A DNA stretch of 64,000 bases from Primula veris. Its lineage: Eukaryota; Streptophyta; Magnoliopsida; Ericales; Primulaceae. A program made the translations under genes and the position numbers. Where the stretch lies: positions 13,485,752 to 13,549,751 of the forward strand of contig OY821742.1 of the NCBI GenBank assembly GCA_963682055.1, in the 5' to 3' direction. The stretch's first letter is position 1; every line of letters begins with the position of its first letter. This document shows, in pieces, positions 1 to 10,986 of the stretch. Under the pieces are notes generated by a model that ran no database searches, was not told where the DNA came from, and saw only the letters and a program-made list of their open reading frames with translations.

Positions 1-651
1 AGGCAAACCTTCCCATACAGTGACCAAATATGGGTCATGTTACATAATTACATCGATACGGTTTATGATGTGTGTGAGGATGGTAACTGTGGGTTCCGAG
101 TAATTGCAAAGGTCATGGGTAAAGAACATGGGGAAAATGATTGGTACGCAATTAGATGTGAGTTGTTTCAAGAGCTGCAACAAATGAAATGTGTTTATTA
201 TGATCTGTTTGAGAATCTCGATTTTGAAGGTTATCATTATGATTATACTCTATCCGGTTTGAATTTTTATCATCTTACAAATCCTGCCCCTTTTGAAAAA
301 TGGATGAGATTTCCAGCTTATGGTTTTTTTATTGCATCTCATTATAAAATCCCAATTGTATTGCTGTCATTATGGCCAAACAAAAATGGAGGGGTAGAAG
401 TATGAAATGCCACTTTTTTACCTCTTTTTATTGTTCCGCCTCCTGTAACGACATATTACATCCCTACTGTAATGGTGTACGTCAACAGTTGTCATTAGGA
501 TGAAGTTATTCCTAAAAAAGAGATCTTCTCAATGCCAAGAATTATAGCACGGTGGGAACAAACACGCACTGAGGCTGCTGAGCCATGGAAGAAACTTTTT
601 CGAGAAAATTTCAACTTATACATGGCGCTAGAAAGACAATCGGGAAAGTAA
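1..651 (+). pseudogene. OTU-type cysteine protease module of a MULE, copy A (5' end outside window)
   Basis: This is the 3' part of the module described in full at 29148-29921. The Cys-box motif DGNCGFR is encoded near 79-99. Two in-frame stops interrupt the frame, TGA at 403-405 and TAG at 496-498, and the frame then continues to TAA at 649-651. Both stops also occur in the second copy, so they predate the duplication. The upstream transposase that should precede it lies outside the window. Confidence 0.8.
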
Positions 652-1607
652 TTCCTTAATGAAGAAGATGATATAAACGTATCAAGTCCATAATTAGTTT
701 TTTTTATTATTATTTTTATGTAGAGTATTCTTTTTTCCAAATTGTTGTAAACTGCTTTTGATGAGACTCAAATACAATTATGTGATATATCATGTTTAAC
801 TAATATGTTTTACGAAATTTAGTTAATGTTTGCATATTGACGATTGACACCAAATTGACGATTTAGTTAATCTTTCATATTAAGTTATCCAAGTGTTGAA
901 AAATAAACCAATATTATCATAATGGAGCTCTAAAAACTATCCCGTATGTATATGAAAATGTATAATTTCAAATGTTTCGTATTTCTTACTTCACCAACTA
1001 AAACTTGCAAAAAGAGTGAAATTAAAAGGATCAATAAATCTCAACTTATACACTTCATCAAAAGGTAACATGATGAACCAAAAACGTGAAATTTGTAAAA
1101 TCAACTTTTTTGGGATAAATTTGTCTCAATTTTGTATTTATTTTGAGAGATTGTTAGAATTGACTAAATTTATATATATATATATATAAAATCATGTCTA
1201 AAAGATTTAGTATTTTATAAAAAAAATAATTTTATTTTATGTATATTGTTAAGAATAGGGCATTTAGTTTTTTATAAAAAAAATCATCTTTAATTAAAAA
1301 AAATTATGTTTAATTTTTAAAATTTGAGTATTTGTATTGATATAAACAATATTACAACTCTAATAAACTAAAAAAAACTATCAACTAATTACAAAACATT
1401 CATGTCTAAAATTGAAGTATTGTAATTGATATAACCAATATTTCAACTAATTATAAAATATTCATGTTTAAAAGATTTAGTATTTTATTAAAAAATTATT
1501 TTTATTTTATGTATATTTTTAAGAATATGCCATTTAGTTTTTTATAAAAAAAAAATTCATGTTTAATTTTAAATAAAAATATTAAGTATTTTTATTAATA
1601 TGACCAA
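652..1607. other. AT-rich non-coding interior of the MULE with a ~270-bp internal duplication
   Basis: No gene is visible. A block starting catgtctaaaagatttag at 1193 recurs, diverged, as catgtttaaaagatttag at 1463, giving a period near 270 bp over about 100 bp each. A short TA microsatellite lies at 1171-1188. The same sequence is present at 29922-30877. Confidence 0.6.
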
Positions 1608-2820
1608 TGTTGAACCATAGGTTCAATAATTGATTTTGATTATAAGTTTGATTATCTTTTTAATGATTTTACGATTTCTCTATTTCGATGATATAATGCT
1701 TGTCTTTTCCAAAAGTAGAAAATGTAAATTTCAGAACGTCAGAAAGATCGAGCAATCAAATACGAAGCCAACGGTCCAAGCGGAACCAGAATCGGAGCTA
1801 AAACGAAGGAGCTACAAGCATCCGAAGAATAAAGAGAAAACCGAGAAACTGCCAGAGAAAATCGACCGATCGAAATGGCAGAAACGACCGATCGTTTCTG
1901 GACCAAATTCTTCCAGTAAGGTCGTCTAAAAAACGACTGGTCGACTGTAGAAAACTATCGATCGTTTTCTGCAGATTTCAAAAATGACCGGTTGACTGAA
2001 AAAACGACATATCGTTTTTCAGCAAATTTCAAAAACAGCTTTTCAGCTTATTCTGAGAAATTGCTTAAAACCAATGGATAAAAGCTCTCAACCACTATCA
2101 ACGGTCATAAAACACAAAACAGACCTTTTGGTCTATATAAACCACCCCAATCACTCTCTAATGATATATATATTCATAACCATTCACCATCCTTCAACCT
2201 CTCTGAATCAAAACCCTAAAAATCACAATTTTGGTGAAAATATTCGAAAAAGAGGGAAATTAAGGAGAAAACGATTCAAGCTCAAACAATATCAAAAACT
2301 CACCAATTAGCTTATTTAGAAGCAATAACATAGTGAGTGTAGTTACATTGTTGTAACAAATTTGTAAAGGGTGAATTATAAACTCATTTGTGAGCGAGTG
2401 ATCGGGTAGAGGCTTTGTAAGCGAGTGTTGCTTAACAACTCTAGGTCTTTTCATTCGGGATACTCATAAAGTGAGGGGGAGCTTAATCGGTTGATTAGCT
2501 CGTTAGGATTTGTAAAATCGGAAATAACATTTTAGTGAAATACTCGGTAGCGTGAATACCGAGGAGAGTACGTAGGCCGTTTGCCGAACCTCTATAAATC
2601 GCGGTGTCAATTTCTTTCCCTAAACTTTTACTTTCCGTAACTTATATTATTGCTTATTTTCTTGCTTGCGTTTAGGACTTCTAGCATTTCATTAACTTTA
2701 TTAAACGCTTAAGCTTAGAATTGCAAAAAGTTGGGTTGTTAATTGCCATTAAGTTTAATATTAAAAAAGCGCCAAAAACCTTATTCACCTCCCCCCTCTA
2801 AGGTTTAGCCGCACGGGTCA
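1608..2820 (+). mobile_element. Solo LTR (Copia type), copy A, nested in the MULE
   Basis: The block begins TGTTGAACCATAGGTTCAA at 1608 and ends GCACGGGTCA at 2820 (1213 bp), following the TG...CA rule. It contains a TATA box (ctatataa, 2133-2140) and a downstream stretch with gccgtttgccgaacc, a motif I associate with R/U5 regions of plant Copia LTRs. No primer site, coding region or partner LTR is next to it, so it is a solo LTR. I could not find a matching 5-bp target duplication (accaa on the left, ataac on the right), so boundaries are approximate. The short reading frames within it are not genes. Confidence 0.65.
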
Positions 2821-2858
2821 ATAACTAATATGCAGTTTTTACGAAATGCAGGGACGTA

Positions 2859-2978
2859 GATAATATGTACGGTTTGCACTGAAATTTTCAGAGCTGCAAA
2901 CCGTACATTTAATCTACGGTTTACACTGAAAATTTACTTTTTGTGCGTTTTTTCAGGAAAAAGTGTAGTATAAAAATC
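2859..2978 (-). repeat. Right terminal inverted repeat of the MULE, copy A
   Basis: Read on the minus strand from 2978 it starts gatttttatactacac and goes on to aaatgtacggtttgcag. This aligns with the left terminal repeat at 24986-25105. It equals 32129-32248 in the other copy. Confidence 0.75.
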
Positions 2979-3225
2979 TAGTCTCGAACCCGGAAATGAT
3001 GGTTTAATACACTTTTATATAAACTTATTTATCAAAAAAACTTAGTTCAAATCTTTATTTAAGTTTAGTACATAGCGTCTAAAAAATACCAAATTAATTG
3101 CCCTTTAATTACTATAAGCTTAACTAACTCCTAATTTTTAGCAACTTTTAAATATCTCATATATTTTCTCTCTATAATCTATCGCACTATCATCCTTTCA
3201 ATTTACGGCTGCGTAAACTTTTATC

Positions 3226-3699
3226 TCTCTAGAAACCCAAAAAAATAGTTTTAAATTACAAGAAAAATTTATAAAACCGAAAAATTTACAAAAATTGGAA
3301 AAAAAAATCACAAAAAGTTATAAAAAATTGAAAATTCATTAAAAATTATAAAAACACACAAAAAAAAATATTTTTATAAAAAAAATATCAAAAAATTATA
3401 AAAAACGAAAACAAAATCACAAAAAAAAAAAAATGTATCTTTGCAAAAAAAAATGTATATTTGCAAAAAAATCAAGAAAATTGTAATTATTAAAAAAAAA
3501 AGTCAAATAAAATGAAAAAAATCACAAAAATTTATTTTTCTAAAAAAATTCACAAAAAAAAAAATTAAAAAAGGATAAAAATCACAAAAAGAATGTATTT
3601 CTATAAAAAAAACATTTTTTTTAAAATACACAAAAAATTATAAAAATGGAAAAAAAAACAAAAATGGAAAAAAAATCATTAAAAAATCGAATCATATCC
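3226..3699. repeat. A-rich low-complexity tract
   Basis: About 470 bp made mostly of A runs broken by short pieces such as caaaaaattataaaa and ggaaaaaaa. No coding signal. It starts exactly at the repeat breakpoint (3225/3226) and leads directly into the minisatellite at 3700. Confidence 0.8.
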
Positions 3700-4115
3700 A
3701 CTTTCAGCTGAACTACATGCATTATATGCAATTCCGACTGAACAATATACACTTTTGACTGAACTAGATGCCCTTTTAGCTGAACTAGATGCACTTTCAG
3801 TTGTACGAGATGCACTTTCAGCTGCACTAGATGTACTTTCAGCTCAACTGCATGCACTTTTATTGAACCAGATGCACTTTCAACTGACAAGACCGAACTA
3901 GATGTACTTTTATCTGAACTAAATACACTTTAAGTTGAATCACATGCCCTTTCAGCTGAACCACATACACTTTCAGCTGAATAGGATGCACTATAGCTAA
4001 AAATGCATCTAGTTCAGCAAAAAGTGCAAGTGGTTCAGTTGAAAGTGCATCTAGTTCAGTCGAAATGACATTTAGTTCGGTTAAAAGTGTATTTAGTTCA
4101 GTCGAAATTTCATAA
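3700..4115. repeat. ~21-bp minisatellite with an orientation switch
   Basis: Degenerate copies of actttcagctgaactagatgc run from about 3700 to 3990. From about 4005 to 4115 the same unit appears reverse-complemented (gcatctagttcagtcgaaa and variants). I count roughly 14 forward and 5 reversed units. The reading frame across the array on the minus strand is a by-product of the repeat and shows no domain. Confidence 0.85.
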
Positions 4116-4185
4116 TGTTTGACATAAAAATAATATAATTCATCACAAATTGCATATATTTTACTTTAATATTAAAAAAAAATTG

Positions 4186-4256
4186 GATGAATTCGAACCA
4201 ACAAACTTTTGAATCTCAGTGTTGGTCCAAGGGCTCTTACCATTTTGAGCTTACGG
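4186..4256 (-). other. tRNA-like relic (A-box and B-box) in repetitive DNA
   Basis: On the minus strand, taagctcaaaatggtaagagc (4253-4233) resembles the D-arm/A-box of a tRNA gene and ggttcgaat (4199-4191) a B-box; a run of T follows further along that strand. Spacing would allow a tRNA with a long variable arm. The acceptor stem and anticodon stem are not convincingly paired, so this is a decayed tRNA or tRNA-derived transposon piece, not a functional gene. Confidence 0.45.
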
Positions 4257-4574
4257 ATATTTATAGTCACTAAACAAAATCATACAAAGATTTACACCTA
4301 AAAACTATACAAACTCAACCAAACAAGCATTACGCATGCCAAACAAACAATGAAAATAACTAACTCCGACTCAAATTAATTTACCAAACATGTCAAACTA
4401 GTTCAAGTTGCAAATGTTAACTAACAAACTAGTTCTTCTTAATCCAAAAATAGGCACGGCCTTATTCAAAACTTAGTCGCAGCCTTAATCAAAAGCATGA
4501 CAGGTCATAGGCATCACGAAAATGTAAATATAACTCATTGATACAATAAAAAATAAAACCAGTTGCGCTTTAAC
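4257..4574. other. Intergenic, nothing recognised
   Basis: AT-rich sequence between the tRNA-like relic and the second minisatellite. No coding potential, inverted repeat or known element seen. Confidence 0.5.
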
Positions 4575-5115
4575 ACCAATATGAGTTTGTTCCAGTCCCA
4601 AAACGACCTACGTTTCACCCCCAAAACGAGCTACACTTCAGTCCCAACAAGCTCATCTCAGTCCCGAAACGTGCTATGTTTTAGCCGCAAGACGAGCCCC
4701 ATTCAACCACAATACGAGATGTGCTTCAGTCCTAAAACAAGCTCGCTTCAGCTCAATAACGAGCTCTGTTTTATCCCCAAAACGAGCTGCACTTCAGCTC
4801 CAAAACGAACTCTGTTTTGGCCCCAAAAGGAGCTGCGCTTCATACCCAAACGGACTTAAATCGGTATCTTTTTCAGCCTGAAAACGGGCACAATTTCAGA
4901 GGCAAACAGATATTTAGCACTATAAAACTCCATAAAATAAACCTTCCAAAAAACACAAATTTTCACCTGTTAATGACCAAATGAAGCAATATTTCACAAA
5001 ATGGATATTTTTACCGCCGAATCGAGGTCGATTTCAGCCTCAAAATAGAGCTTAATTTTAGCCCCAAACAGAACTTAATTTCAACCACAAACGGGCTCCG
5101 TTTTCAGGCTCGAAT
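4575..5115. repeat. ~22-bp minisatellite (ttcagccccaaaacgagct type)
   Basis: Around 12 degenerate units of cttcagccccaaaacgagctg lie in 4575-4862. More diverged units follow at 4863-4900 and 5010-5110, separated by about 100 bp without the repeat. The plus-strand open frame across it (4563-4859) is a by-product of the repeat. Confidence 0.75.
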
Positions 5116-5879
5116 CAAGGTCTACTTAAAACCCATAGATGTCTTATAACTCATTTAAAGACAAAACAATTCTAAAAAATCAATTATAATTTTATACTCT
5201 CAAATCACAAAATACAAAATCAAAATCTAATTAAATAAACGAAATTAGTATCCGGTTAAATCTGAAATTAAAGACTATAAAAGCCTAAATTTCATCAATT
5301 GATTTTACTCATGATGATGGCGACTATCATCGCTCAGCTATGAAATCCTTCAATATGCTAAACAAAAAATATCGTCGGAGAAACTTACTTGAGACAAGAT
5401 CGACAACGGTAGTAGATTAGGTCAGATCGCTGATGGAGAGAGGTCGTCGAATAGAGAGAACGGAGAGAGATTCGTTAGTTTGTTTTCAGATCTGGCAAAT
5501 CTATGCATCCATCGCCTCCGCTAAACACAGGCGGAGAGATAGAGTATTACGACGGAGCAAGGTCGTTGTCGGAGGATTAAGGTCATCAGAGATCGCCATA
5601 GATGGCTACGGAGAGAGAGAAAGATAGAAATTTGAAAGGGACAGTAAAATAGACCGACGGGTAAAAAAAAACAATGGTCTATATACTTTTAAAAAGTGTT
5701 ACCTTGTAGGAATACAACTTTTAATAGATAACTTGTGGGAATTAAAATTAAAAAATGATACTTATAGGGCATTAAAGCTAAAATTAACCGGTAATACTAT
5801 AGAATATACTCTTTGATCTTAACGGAAACTTAAAGTTAGATTTAGTTTAGTTTTTGACAGATTTGTTAATGCATCTATA
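5116..5879. other. Intergenic; less AT-rich block 5330-5625 with leader-like features
   Basis: Mostly unremarkable. On the minus strand 5625-5390 looks like a plant 5' leader: ctctctctccg tracts, a 33-codon frame from an ATG near 5603, and a consensus donor CAAGTAAGT near 5395-5387. No following coding exon was found. It may be a captured leader exon inside repetitive DNA; treat as tentative. Confidence 0.3.
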
Positions 5880-5887
5880 GTTTCAAG

Positions 5888-6480
5888 TAGGGGTGGACAA
5901 AAAATCCGTAAATCCGCCCCGTAACCCAACCCGTATGGATTGGGGCGGGTTGGGGTGGGTTGAATGTCCCAAAAAAATCAATCCGCCCCGCCCCAATCCG
6001 CTATATATTTTGCGGGTTGGGTTAGGGTTGAGGTTCACAAACCGCGGGTTAATCTGTCCCAATCCGTTTCAACCCGCAATATATATATATATACATTATT
6101 TGTATTTTAAGATACCAACCTTTAATTATTGTTACATTTTAGTTTTATTACTTGTTCGTGAATGTTCTAAACGTACTTTGATTGGTTTTAATTTATATTT
6201 CTGTTTGAAATATTCAATTTATTTTAAAATTTGGGTTGATTATGCAAACTATGAAAAATGAATGACCAAAATAAAAATTTAAGAATCAATCTAAACCCAA
6301 CCCGTCCCAACCCGCGATTTATTTTGCGGGTTGGGTTGGAGTTTTAATTGTAACGGGTTGGATTGGGTTGGGTTGAGATTTAAATTTGATCAATCCGCCT
6401 CAATCCGTCCCGCCATTTATTTTACGGGTTGGGTTAGGATTGAAACAAATCCGCCTCAATCTGCCCCGTGCCCACCCCTA
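5888..6480. mobile_element. hAT-type MITE (593 bp) with 8-bp TSD gtttcaag
   Basis: Termini are TAGGGGTGGAC at 5888 and GCCCACCCCTA ending at 6480, forming a short inverted repeat. The flanks gtttcaag at 5880-5887 and 6481-6488 are identical 8-bp target-site duplications, diagnostic of hAT elements. The interior is rich in caacccg/cgggttg repeats near both ends, the pattern expected for subterminal transposase-binding sites. It encodes no transposase. Confidence 0.93.
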
Positions 6481-6529
6481 GTTTCAAGACAGTATAATGA
6501 AAGAACTTGAATATATTTTTATTTTTTTT

Positions 6530-7330
6530 AAATAAGATTTTTTTTTTATCAGCACAGAGTCGTTGTATTAAGAAATAGGGGTGACATCCGTTCGGTGCCG
6601 AACTTTTTGACTACATATTGATACCGTACCAAACTAGTTTGTTTTAACAATTTTTATACAATTACCGAACCAAAAAATTCGGTATACCGAACTTTTGGTA
6701 TAGCAAACTATCCGGTTCGGTTCGGTTCGGTTTTATTTTTATACCAAACTATAGAGTTTACAAGTGATGATAGAAAAATGGCGCGTTTTGAGAAAAAAAA
6801 CATTGTATAAAGTTTTAAAAGTATTAAATTAAAAATATATATTTATTTATATTATCTTTACATTTCTTGTTTTTTGGCATAAAAGATTAAACACTACTAA
6901 ACTTTTCTAGTAAAAGTTATAAATAAAATAAAATGTTATAAGTATTCACTAGAAAAAATAATATAAGTATTTTATAACAACATTAATAATTAAGTGTATA
7001 TAAGTCTTTTAATTTATTTTTCTATATAGTATATTTTAATATTTTGCTTTGAATCGATAGCATACCGAACTCACCAAACGAATACCGAAAGCGAACCGAC
7101 TTTTAAAGATTGGTTCGGTTATACAGTACCGTAATGTCGGTATACCAAACTTTTAATACCGACTTGATTGGTTCGGCTCGAAAAGCGGTCGGTTAGTACA
7201 AGTCGATAAAAAAGGCCACCCCTATTAAGAAATAAAGAGTTTAGTTCGTGGGCTATGCCCATGAAAGCCATTCCGTTGCAAAACGGTAACAAAATAACAA
7301 TTCTAATACAAAACACGACTAAAGGAATCA
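6530..7330 (-). mobile_element. LINE 3' UTR remnant, split by a MITE
   Basis: Read on the minus strand, a tail like those of plant L1-type LINEs (gggcatagcccacgaac, then aaactctttatttctt, then caacgactctgtgctgat) ends in an A-rich tract at about 6550-6530. The hAT MITE at 6576-7224 interrupts it. No coding part of the LINE is nearby, so it is 5'-truncated. Confidence 0.5.
6576..7224. mobile_element. hAT-type MITE (649 bp) with 8-bp TSD ttaagaaa
   Basis: Starts TAGGGGTGACA at 6576 and ends GGCCACCCCTA at 7224. The 8-bp duplications ttaagaaa at 6568-6575 and 7225-7232 are perfect. The subterminal regions carry ccgaacc/ggttcggttcgg repeats, a different motif from the element just upstream, so this is a separate subfamily. 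No transposase is encoded. It is inserted into a LINE tail. Confidence 0.93.
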
Positions 7331-9775
7331 GATTTACATGGCCTGGTAAACTAGATAACAGAATAAAAAAAACCTTCTATTAAAATTTAAAAACTTCTAA
7401 GTTTAAATCAAAATTTGGTTACGAAGATTTACCCCTTCTCCTTATACCTCATAGCCTTATGTCTCCCAACAGATGATCAAGGTGATATAAGCAGCAAATT
7501 CAAGAACCAAATCTCAATTTAAGATAAGATTTTACCATGTTAATGAAAGGTATAAACCCATTTTCGTAGTCAACTACAAATACAACAAAGTTCATGAAGC
7601 AAAAGAATACTACAAGAAACCATATAGCAAAAACTTCACTGGACTCTATTTCATCTTCATGATGAAAACTTCAAAATGTGCTCATTTTAAACCGCCTTTT
7701 TACACCATGTATATCCTCCATTTTAACCAAAGTGAGAGCATCTTTTTATTCATTGGCCACCCCGGGAGCTCGTAATCGCTTCAGCCTCCGCTGTAGACAC
7801 CTAAACACTTGAATGCATAAGGCATGCTAGTTTTCAGTATAGAAAAACATATGCTTCAGAAAATATCATAAATAGCATAATCAAGAGAGGGCCAAAAAAA
7901 TAAGGTTTTAAGAGAGTTTATAAAACCAATTCAATACTATCAGCACATCAAAGGAGAGAGAAATTATCAACAGTTGGTTTCAGAGTGACCATCATTAACT
8001 AAAAACTCACCAAAACCGAGAGATACATCAAACACAAAGGGTTTTACCCCTATAGCAAGGGGTTTCTTTTTGGTCTAACATATGTTAAATGATATTTGAC
8101 TTGATAGCAAGATTGGGTATAATATATCTCAAATTTACGATAACATCAATCAAGAATCATTACCATTATTCTCTCCATATACGGATGATTTGGTCATAGT
8201 TAGATATCTGTTTTTAATGCTCTAATCTTCTGAATCATCACCATTATATATATGTTAGCCATGTACAATAGAATACACAATTCAATCAATATCAATATTT
8301 CTCCTTTTATTTCTTCTTTTTATATTTATAATATGGTCTAACATATACATAGCAAAAACTTTCTTAGGCAAAAAAATGGGGGAAAACGAATTTGTGTGTA
8401 TATATATATGTGTGTGTGTTTTCATTTGAGTGTTCACTTTTTAGATAGCCTAAGGAACACGTTTTTGTAGTTTGAGTCTTTTTCTATTATTTTGTGTTCA
8501 TAATATTAGCACAATTTTAATTCATATCTAATGTATGTTGTGTTACTTAATTAAAAAGATTAGATTTCATTATTTTTTGTGATTTAATCTTTTACTTTCT
8601 AGACAGTATAATGAATACAGTTGTGTATTTTGAGTGTTTTATATATTAGACTATATATTAAATTGTCTATTAGATTATCTATTAGACTAGACTGTACATA
8701 TTAGACCGTGCGTGATTGTGTGCATTGCAGTGTCAGTTATATTGTCCATTAGATATTGTTATATTGTCTATGAGACTGTTCTTAATGTATTAGGATGTTA
8801 ATTAGACTTTATGTTAGAATAATGTATGTTAGATTGTTCATTAGAATGTCATTAGTTTATTATACTGTTTGTTAGACGAATGTCAATGCCAGTCGATAAT
8901 GAAGTCATTAAGTCAACACTCAAGTCGGACAAATAACGTCGAAGACCGCTGAATGGTGTTGGTAAAACATTGTTTGGTCAAAGTTGTTTGTTGAAATTGT
9001 TATATTAATTAGTTTGTTTAAATGAGAAACACTCGCTAAGTATAAATGGTAAAGGGATTACCAATCAAAAACTTTAAAAAAGGTGTACACTATTCTAAAG
9101 CAACAATGCTAGGTGCTTAGGTGTGATGATATATAAGTATAATTTTTTTGGCACACATTCTGGAAAAAGCTCACTGAGGGTCATCGATATACCATGATTA
9201 AATGATGTTCAGTTGGTTCCAAGATCAAAACTAGGTAATTAATACACTTGTTAGATATAAAAAAAAAAAAAAATTATATATAATTTTCTTACCGATGATC
9301 TTTCCTACGAATTTGGAACTATAACCCTCCACATGTGTGTGGCAGTACCAGGTGAGCCAAATCGTGATAAAAATATAATAAGATTGGTTACGAACAAAAA
9401 GAATGCAAAGACAACAAAACAAGACAAAAATGTGCACAAATTATGCAAGGTTACTCAACCCCCGTATCCCGTATTTTTGGGTACAAAACGAGCTTGAATA
9501 GTGAGACCTTTCAATAATTGAATTTTTATTTCTAATTAAATCGTAAGATGATTTGCAAACATCTAAATTATCAGTATCCAATATATGAATCAAATAAAAA
9601 ATAAATAAACTTTAATCTAATGCATACTATTAAATGTAAAATACAAATCATAATCATTATGTAAATATTTAAAGAATTTTTTTGTTGTTTTTCTTCTGTG
9701 TGTTTGATATTTGAGTTTATTGATAAGTAATGAAAACTTTTATCTTCTTTCATAGTTTTATGAATGTGAATCAAT
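7331..9775. other. Intergenic, ~2.4 kb without a recognised gene
   Basis: AT-rich. 8640-8880 contains a degenerate repeat of attagactgt-like words. A putative minus-strand exon pair at 8049-8011 and before 7812 was considered and not accepted. No long frame, RNA gene or intact transposon is visible. Confidence 0.45.
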
Positions 9776-9847
9776 TAGGGCGGTGAAAAATTCCGAAATC
9801 TCGACCGCACCCGATCCGAACATGTCGGGTTTTGTCCTGACCCAACA

Positions 9848-9975
9848 CACTACAATAAAATTTTCATTTAGCATTATAAAACATTTTGAGTTATGTTGCT
9901 AAAATGGTTGTGACTAAATTTTATCAACAAAACCGAAAAAAAATTATGATGCTAAATGAACTTTTTCTTGTAGTG
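9848..9975. mobile_element. 128-bp CACTA-type mini-element nested in a hAT MITE
   Basis: Starts CACTACAATAAAA and ends TTTTTCTTGTAGTG. The arms form an inverted repeat of about 30 bp (cactacaataaaattttcat against cactacaagaaaaagttcat). CACTACAA termini are typical of the CACTA superfamily. A 3-bp target duplication could not be fixed with certainty. Confidence 0.75.
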
Positions 9976-10077
9976 CCAAACTTCGGGATCGGGTGGCGAT
10001 TTTGATTTCGTCGGATGTCCCGACCCGACCCGATTTTTTAATTAAAATATAAATTAATTTATATCAAATACAAGTTA

Positions 10078-10135
10078 TGAGAATTGAACCTTATAACTCT
10101 AGCATGTAATGTAAGCACTCTACCATATGAGATAT
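10078..10135 (-). other. tRNA-like relic inside hAT MITE
   Basis: On the minus strand tatctcatatggtagagtgc (A-box-like, about 10134-10115) is followed by aaggttcaattctc (B-box-like, about 10092-10079). Stems are decayed; it is not a working tRNA gene. Confidence 0.4.
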
Positions 10136-10703
10136 AATTTTTTTGTTTCATTTATTAGTTATAATTACATAAGTATAATATAAATTTGTAGTTTTGAATA
10201 TATTAAACTATTAAAATAAAAAATATACTTAAATTAAAAAGTTATATTATTATTTCAAAAAAGATAAATGATTATTATTTTCTGATTATAAAAATTATAA
10301 TGATAATGTATCTCATTTAGTATGATAATTGTTGTTTGTGTGAATAAAACTAAATAATAAAACAATTTGATAAAAAAACGTATCAATTTTTTTATCTACT
10401 CCATTATTTGTAGTTTCATACTATTTTTTCTACTACATGTTAATTTCTTTTTTCATTTATTAGAAATGCTATTTTTAAACTAAGATTATTTTTCATGTTA
10501 ATAACATGTTCAAATGAAAATTATTAATAAAAAAATATGTCGGGAGATTCGGGATAAATATATCCCGACCCTACGGGATCCCGAAAATTCGGGTCCCAAT
10601 TTTTGTCGGGTCGGGATCGAGATTTTTTTTTACTGAGAAAAGTAATAGGGTCGGGATACAGGTTTATTATTTACGGATCGGTTTCCGACCCTAACTCACC
10701 CTA

Positions 10704-10986
10704 TGGTCAATAGAAACTTTATATTAATATAAATCCGTCCATGTGGTATGTGGGACCACTCACTCCATCAACAATGTTGTAGATGTTGCACAATGGAGTA
10801 TTATCATGAAAATTTTACTTAGTTTTCTAAAATAAATGAGTATATACACCATCCGTCCCATTTATAAGTTTTATACGGAATCATGTTCAATTTTAATCGG
10901 ATTTAAACATTTAACTAATTTGTTAAAACGTAAAATTTTAAAAAAAATTTACCCTTGGTTTTCATACCTGTCGTAATTTTTTAATT
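10704..10986. other. Intergenic between hAT MITE and truncated Copia
   Basis: AT-rich, with a short Stowaway-like piece (accatccgtcccatttataag at 10849-10869). Bases 10951-10972 carry a second copy of a 22-bp segment (2 mismatches) that is also found inside the Copia coding region near 11063-11084; see findings. Confidence 0.5.

Larger units (their letters stand above)
1..3225. repeat. Copy A of a long near-identical direct repeat (partner 29271-32495)
   Basis: Every base I compared from 1 to 3225 matches 29271-32495 at a constant offset of 29270. The only difference noticed is base 3100 (g) against 32370 (a). Similarity stops abruptly after the shared ttatc at 3221-3225; the left limit lies outside the window. 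The copy contains the end of an OTU pseudogene, a solo LTR, the right terminal inverted repeat of a Mutator-like element and about 250 bp of its outside flank. Because host flank is included, the copy did not arise by a second transposition of that element. A 29.27-kb tandem duplication, or an assembly duplication, explains it best. Confidence 0.97.
9776..10703. mobile_element. hAT-type MITE (928 bp), imperfect TSD, with nested insertion
   Basis: Ends are TAGGGCGGTGA at 9776 and CTCACCCTA ending at 10703. The 8-bp flanks gaatcaat and tggtcaat share their last five bases only, so the target duplication is degraded or the boundary is slightly off. The interior is rich in gacccgacccg/cgggtcggg words near both ends, as in the other hAT MITEs. 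A 128-bp CACTA-type element is nested at 9848-9975 and a tRNA-like relic lies at 10078-10135. Confidence 0.7.

Noticed and set aside
1630..1929. 99-codon plus-strand frame (and its copy at 30900-31199)
   Set aside because: Lies inside the solo LTR; basic composition follows the repeat sequence and no domain is present.
3621..3890. 89-codon minus-strand frame with VHLVQLK repeats
   Set aside because: A translation of the 21-bp minisatellite, not a gene.
5893..6261. 122-codon plus-strand frame
   Set aside because: Entirely within a hAT MITE with confirmed target duplications; no domain.
8011..8049. Possible 39-nt minus-strand exon (reading VKPFVFDVSLGF) and a last exon ending before 7812, with a 3' UTR-like region to 7330
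   Set aside because: The junctions look plausible, but no protein family was recognised, no upstream exons were found, and short frames with chance splice sites are common here.
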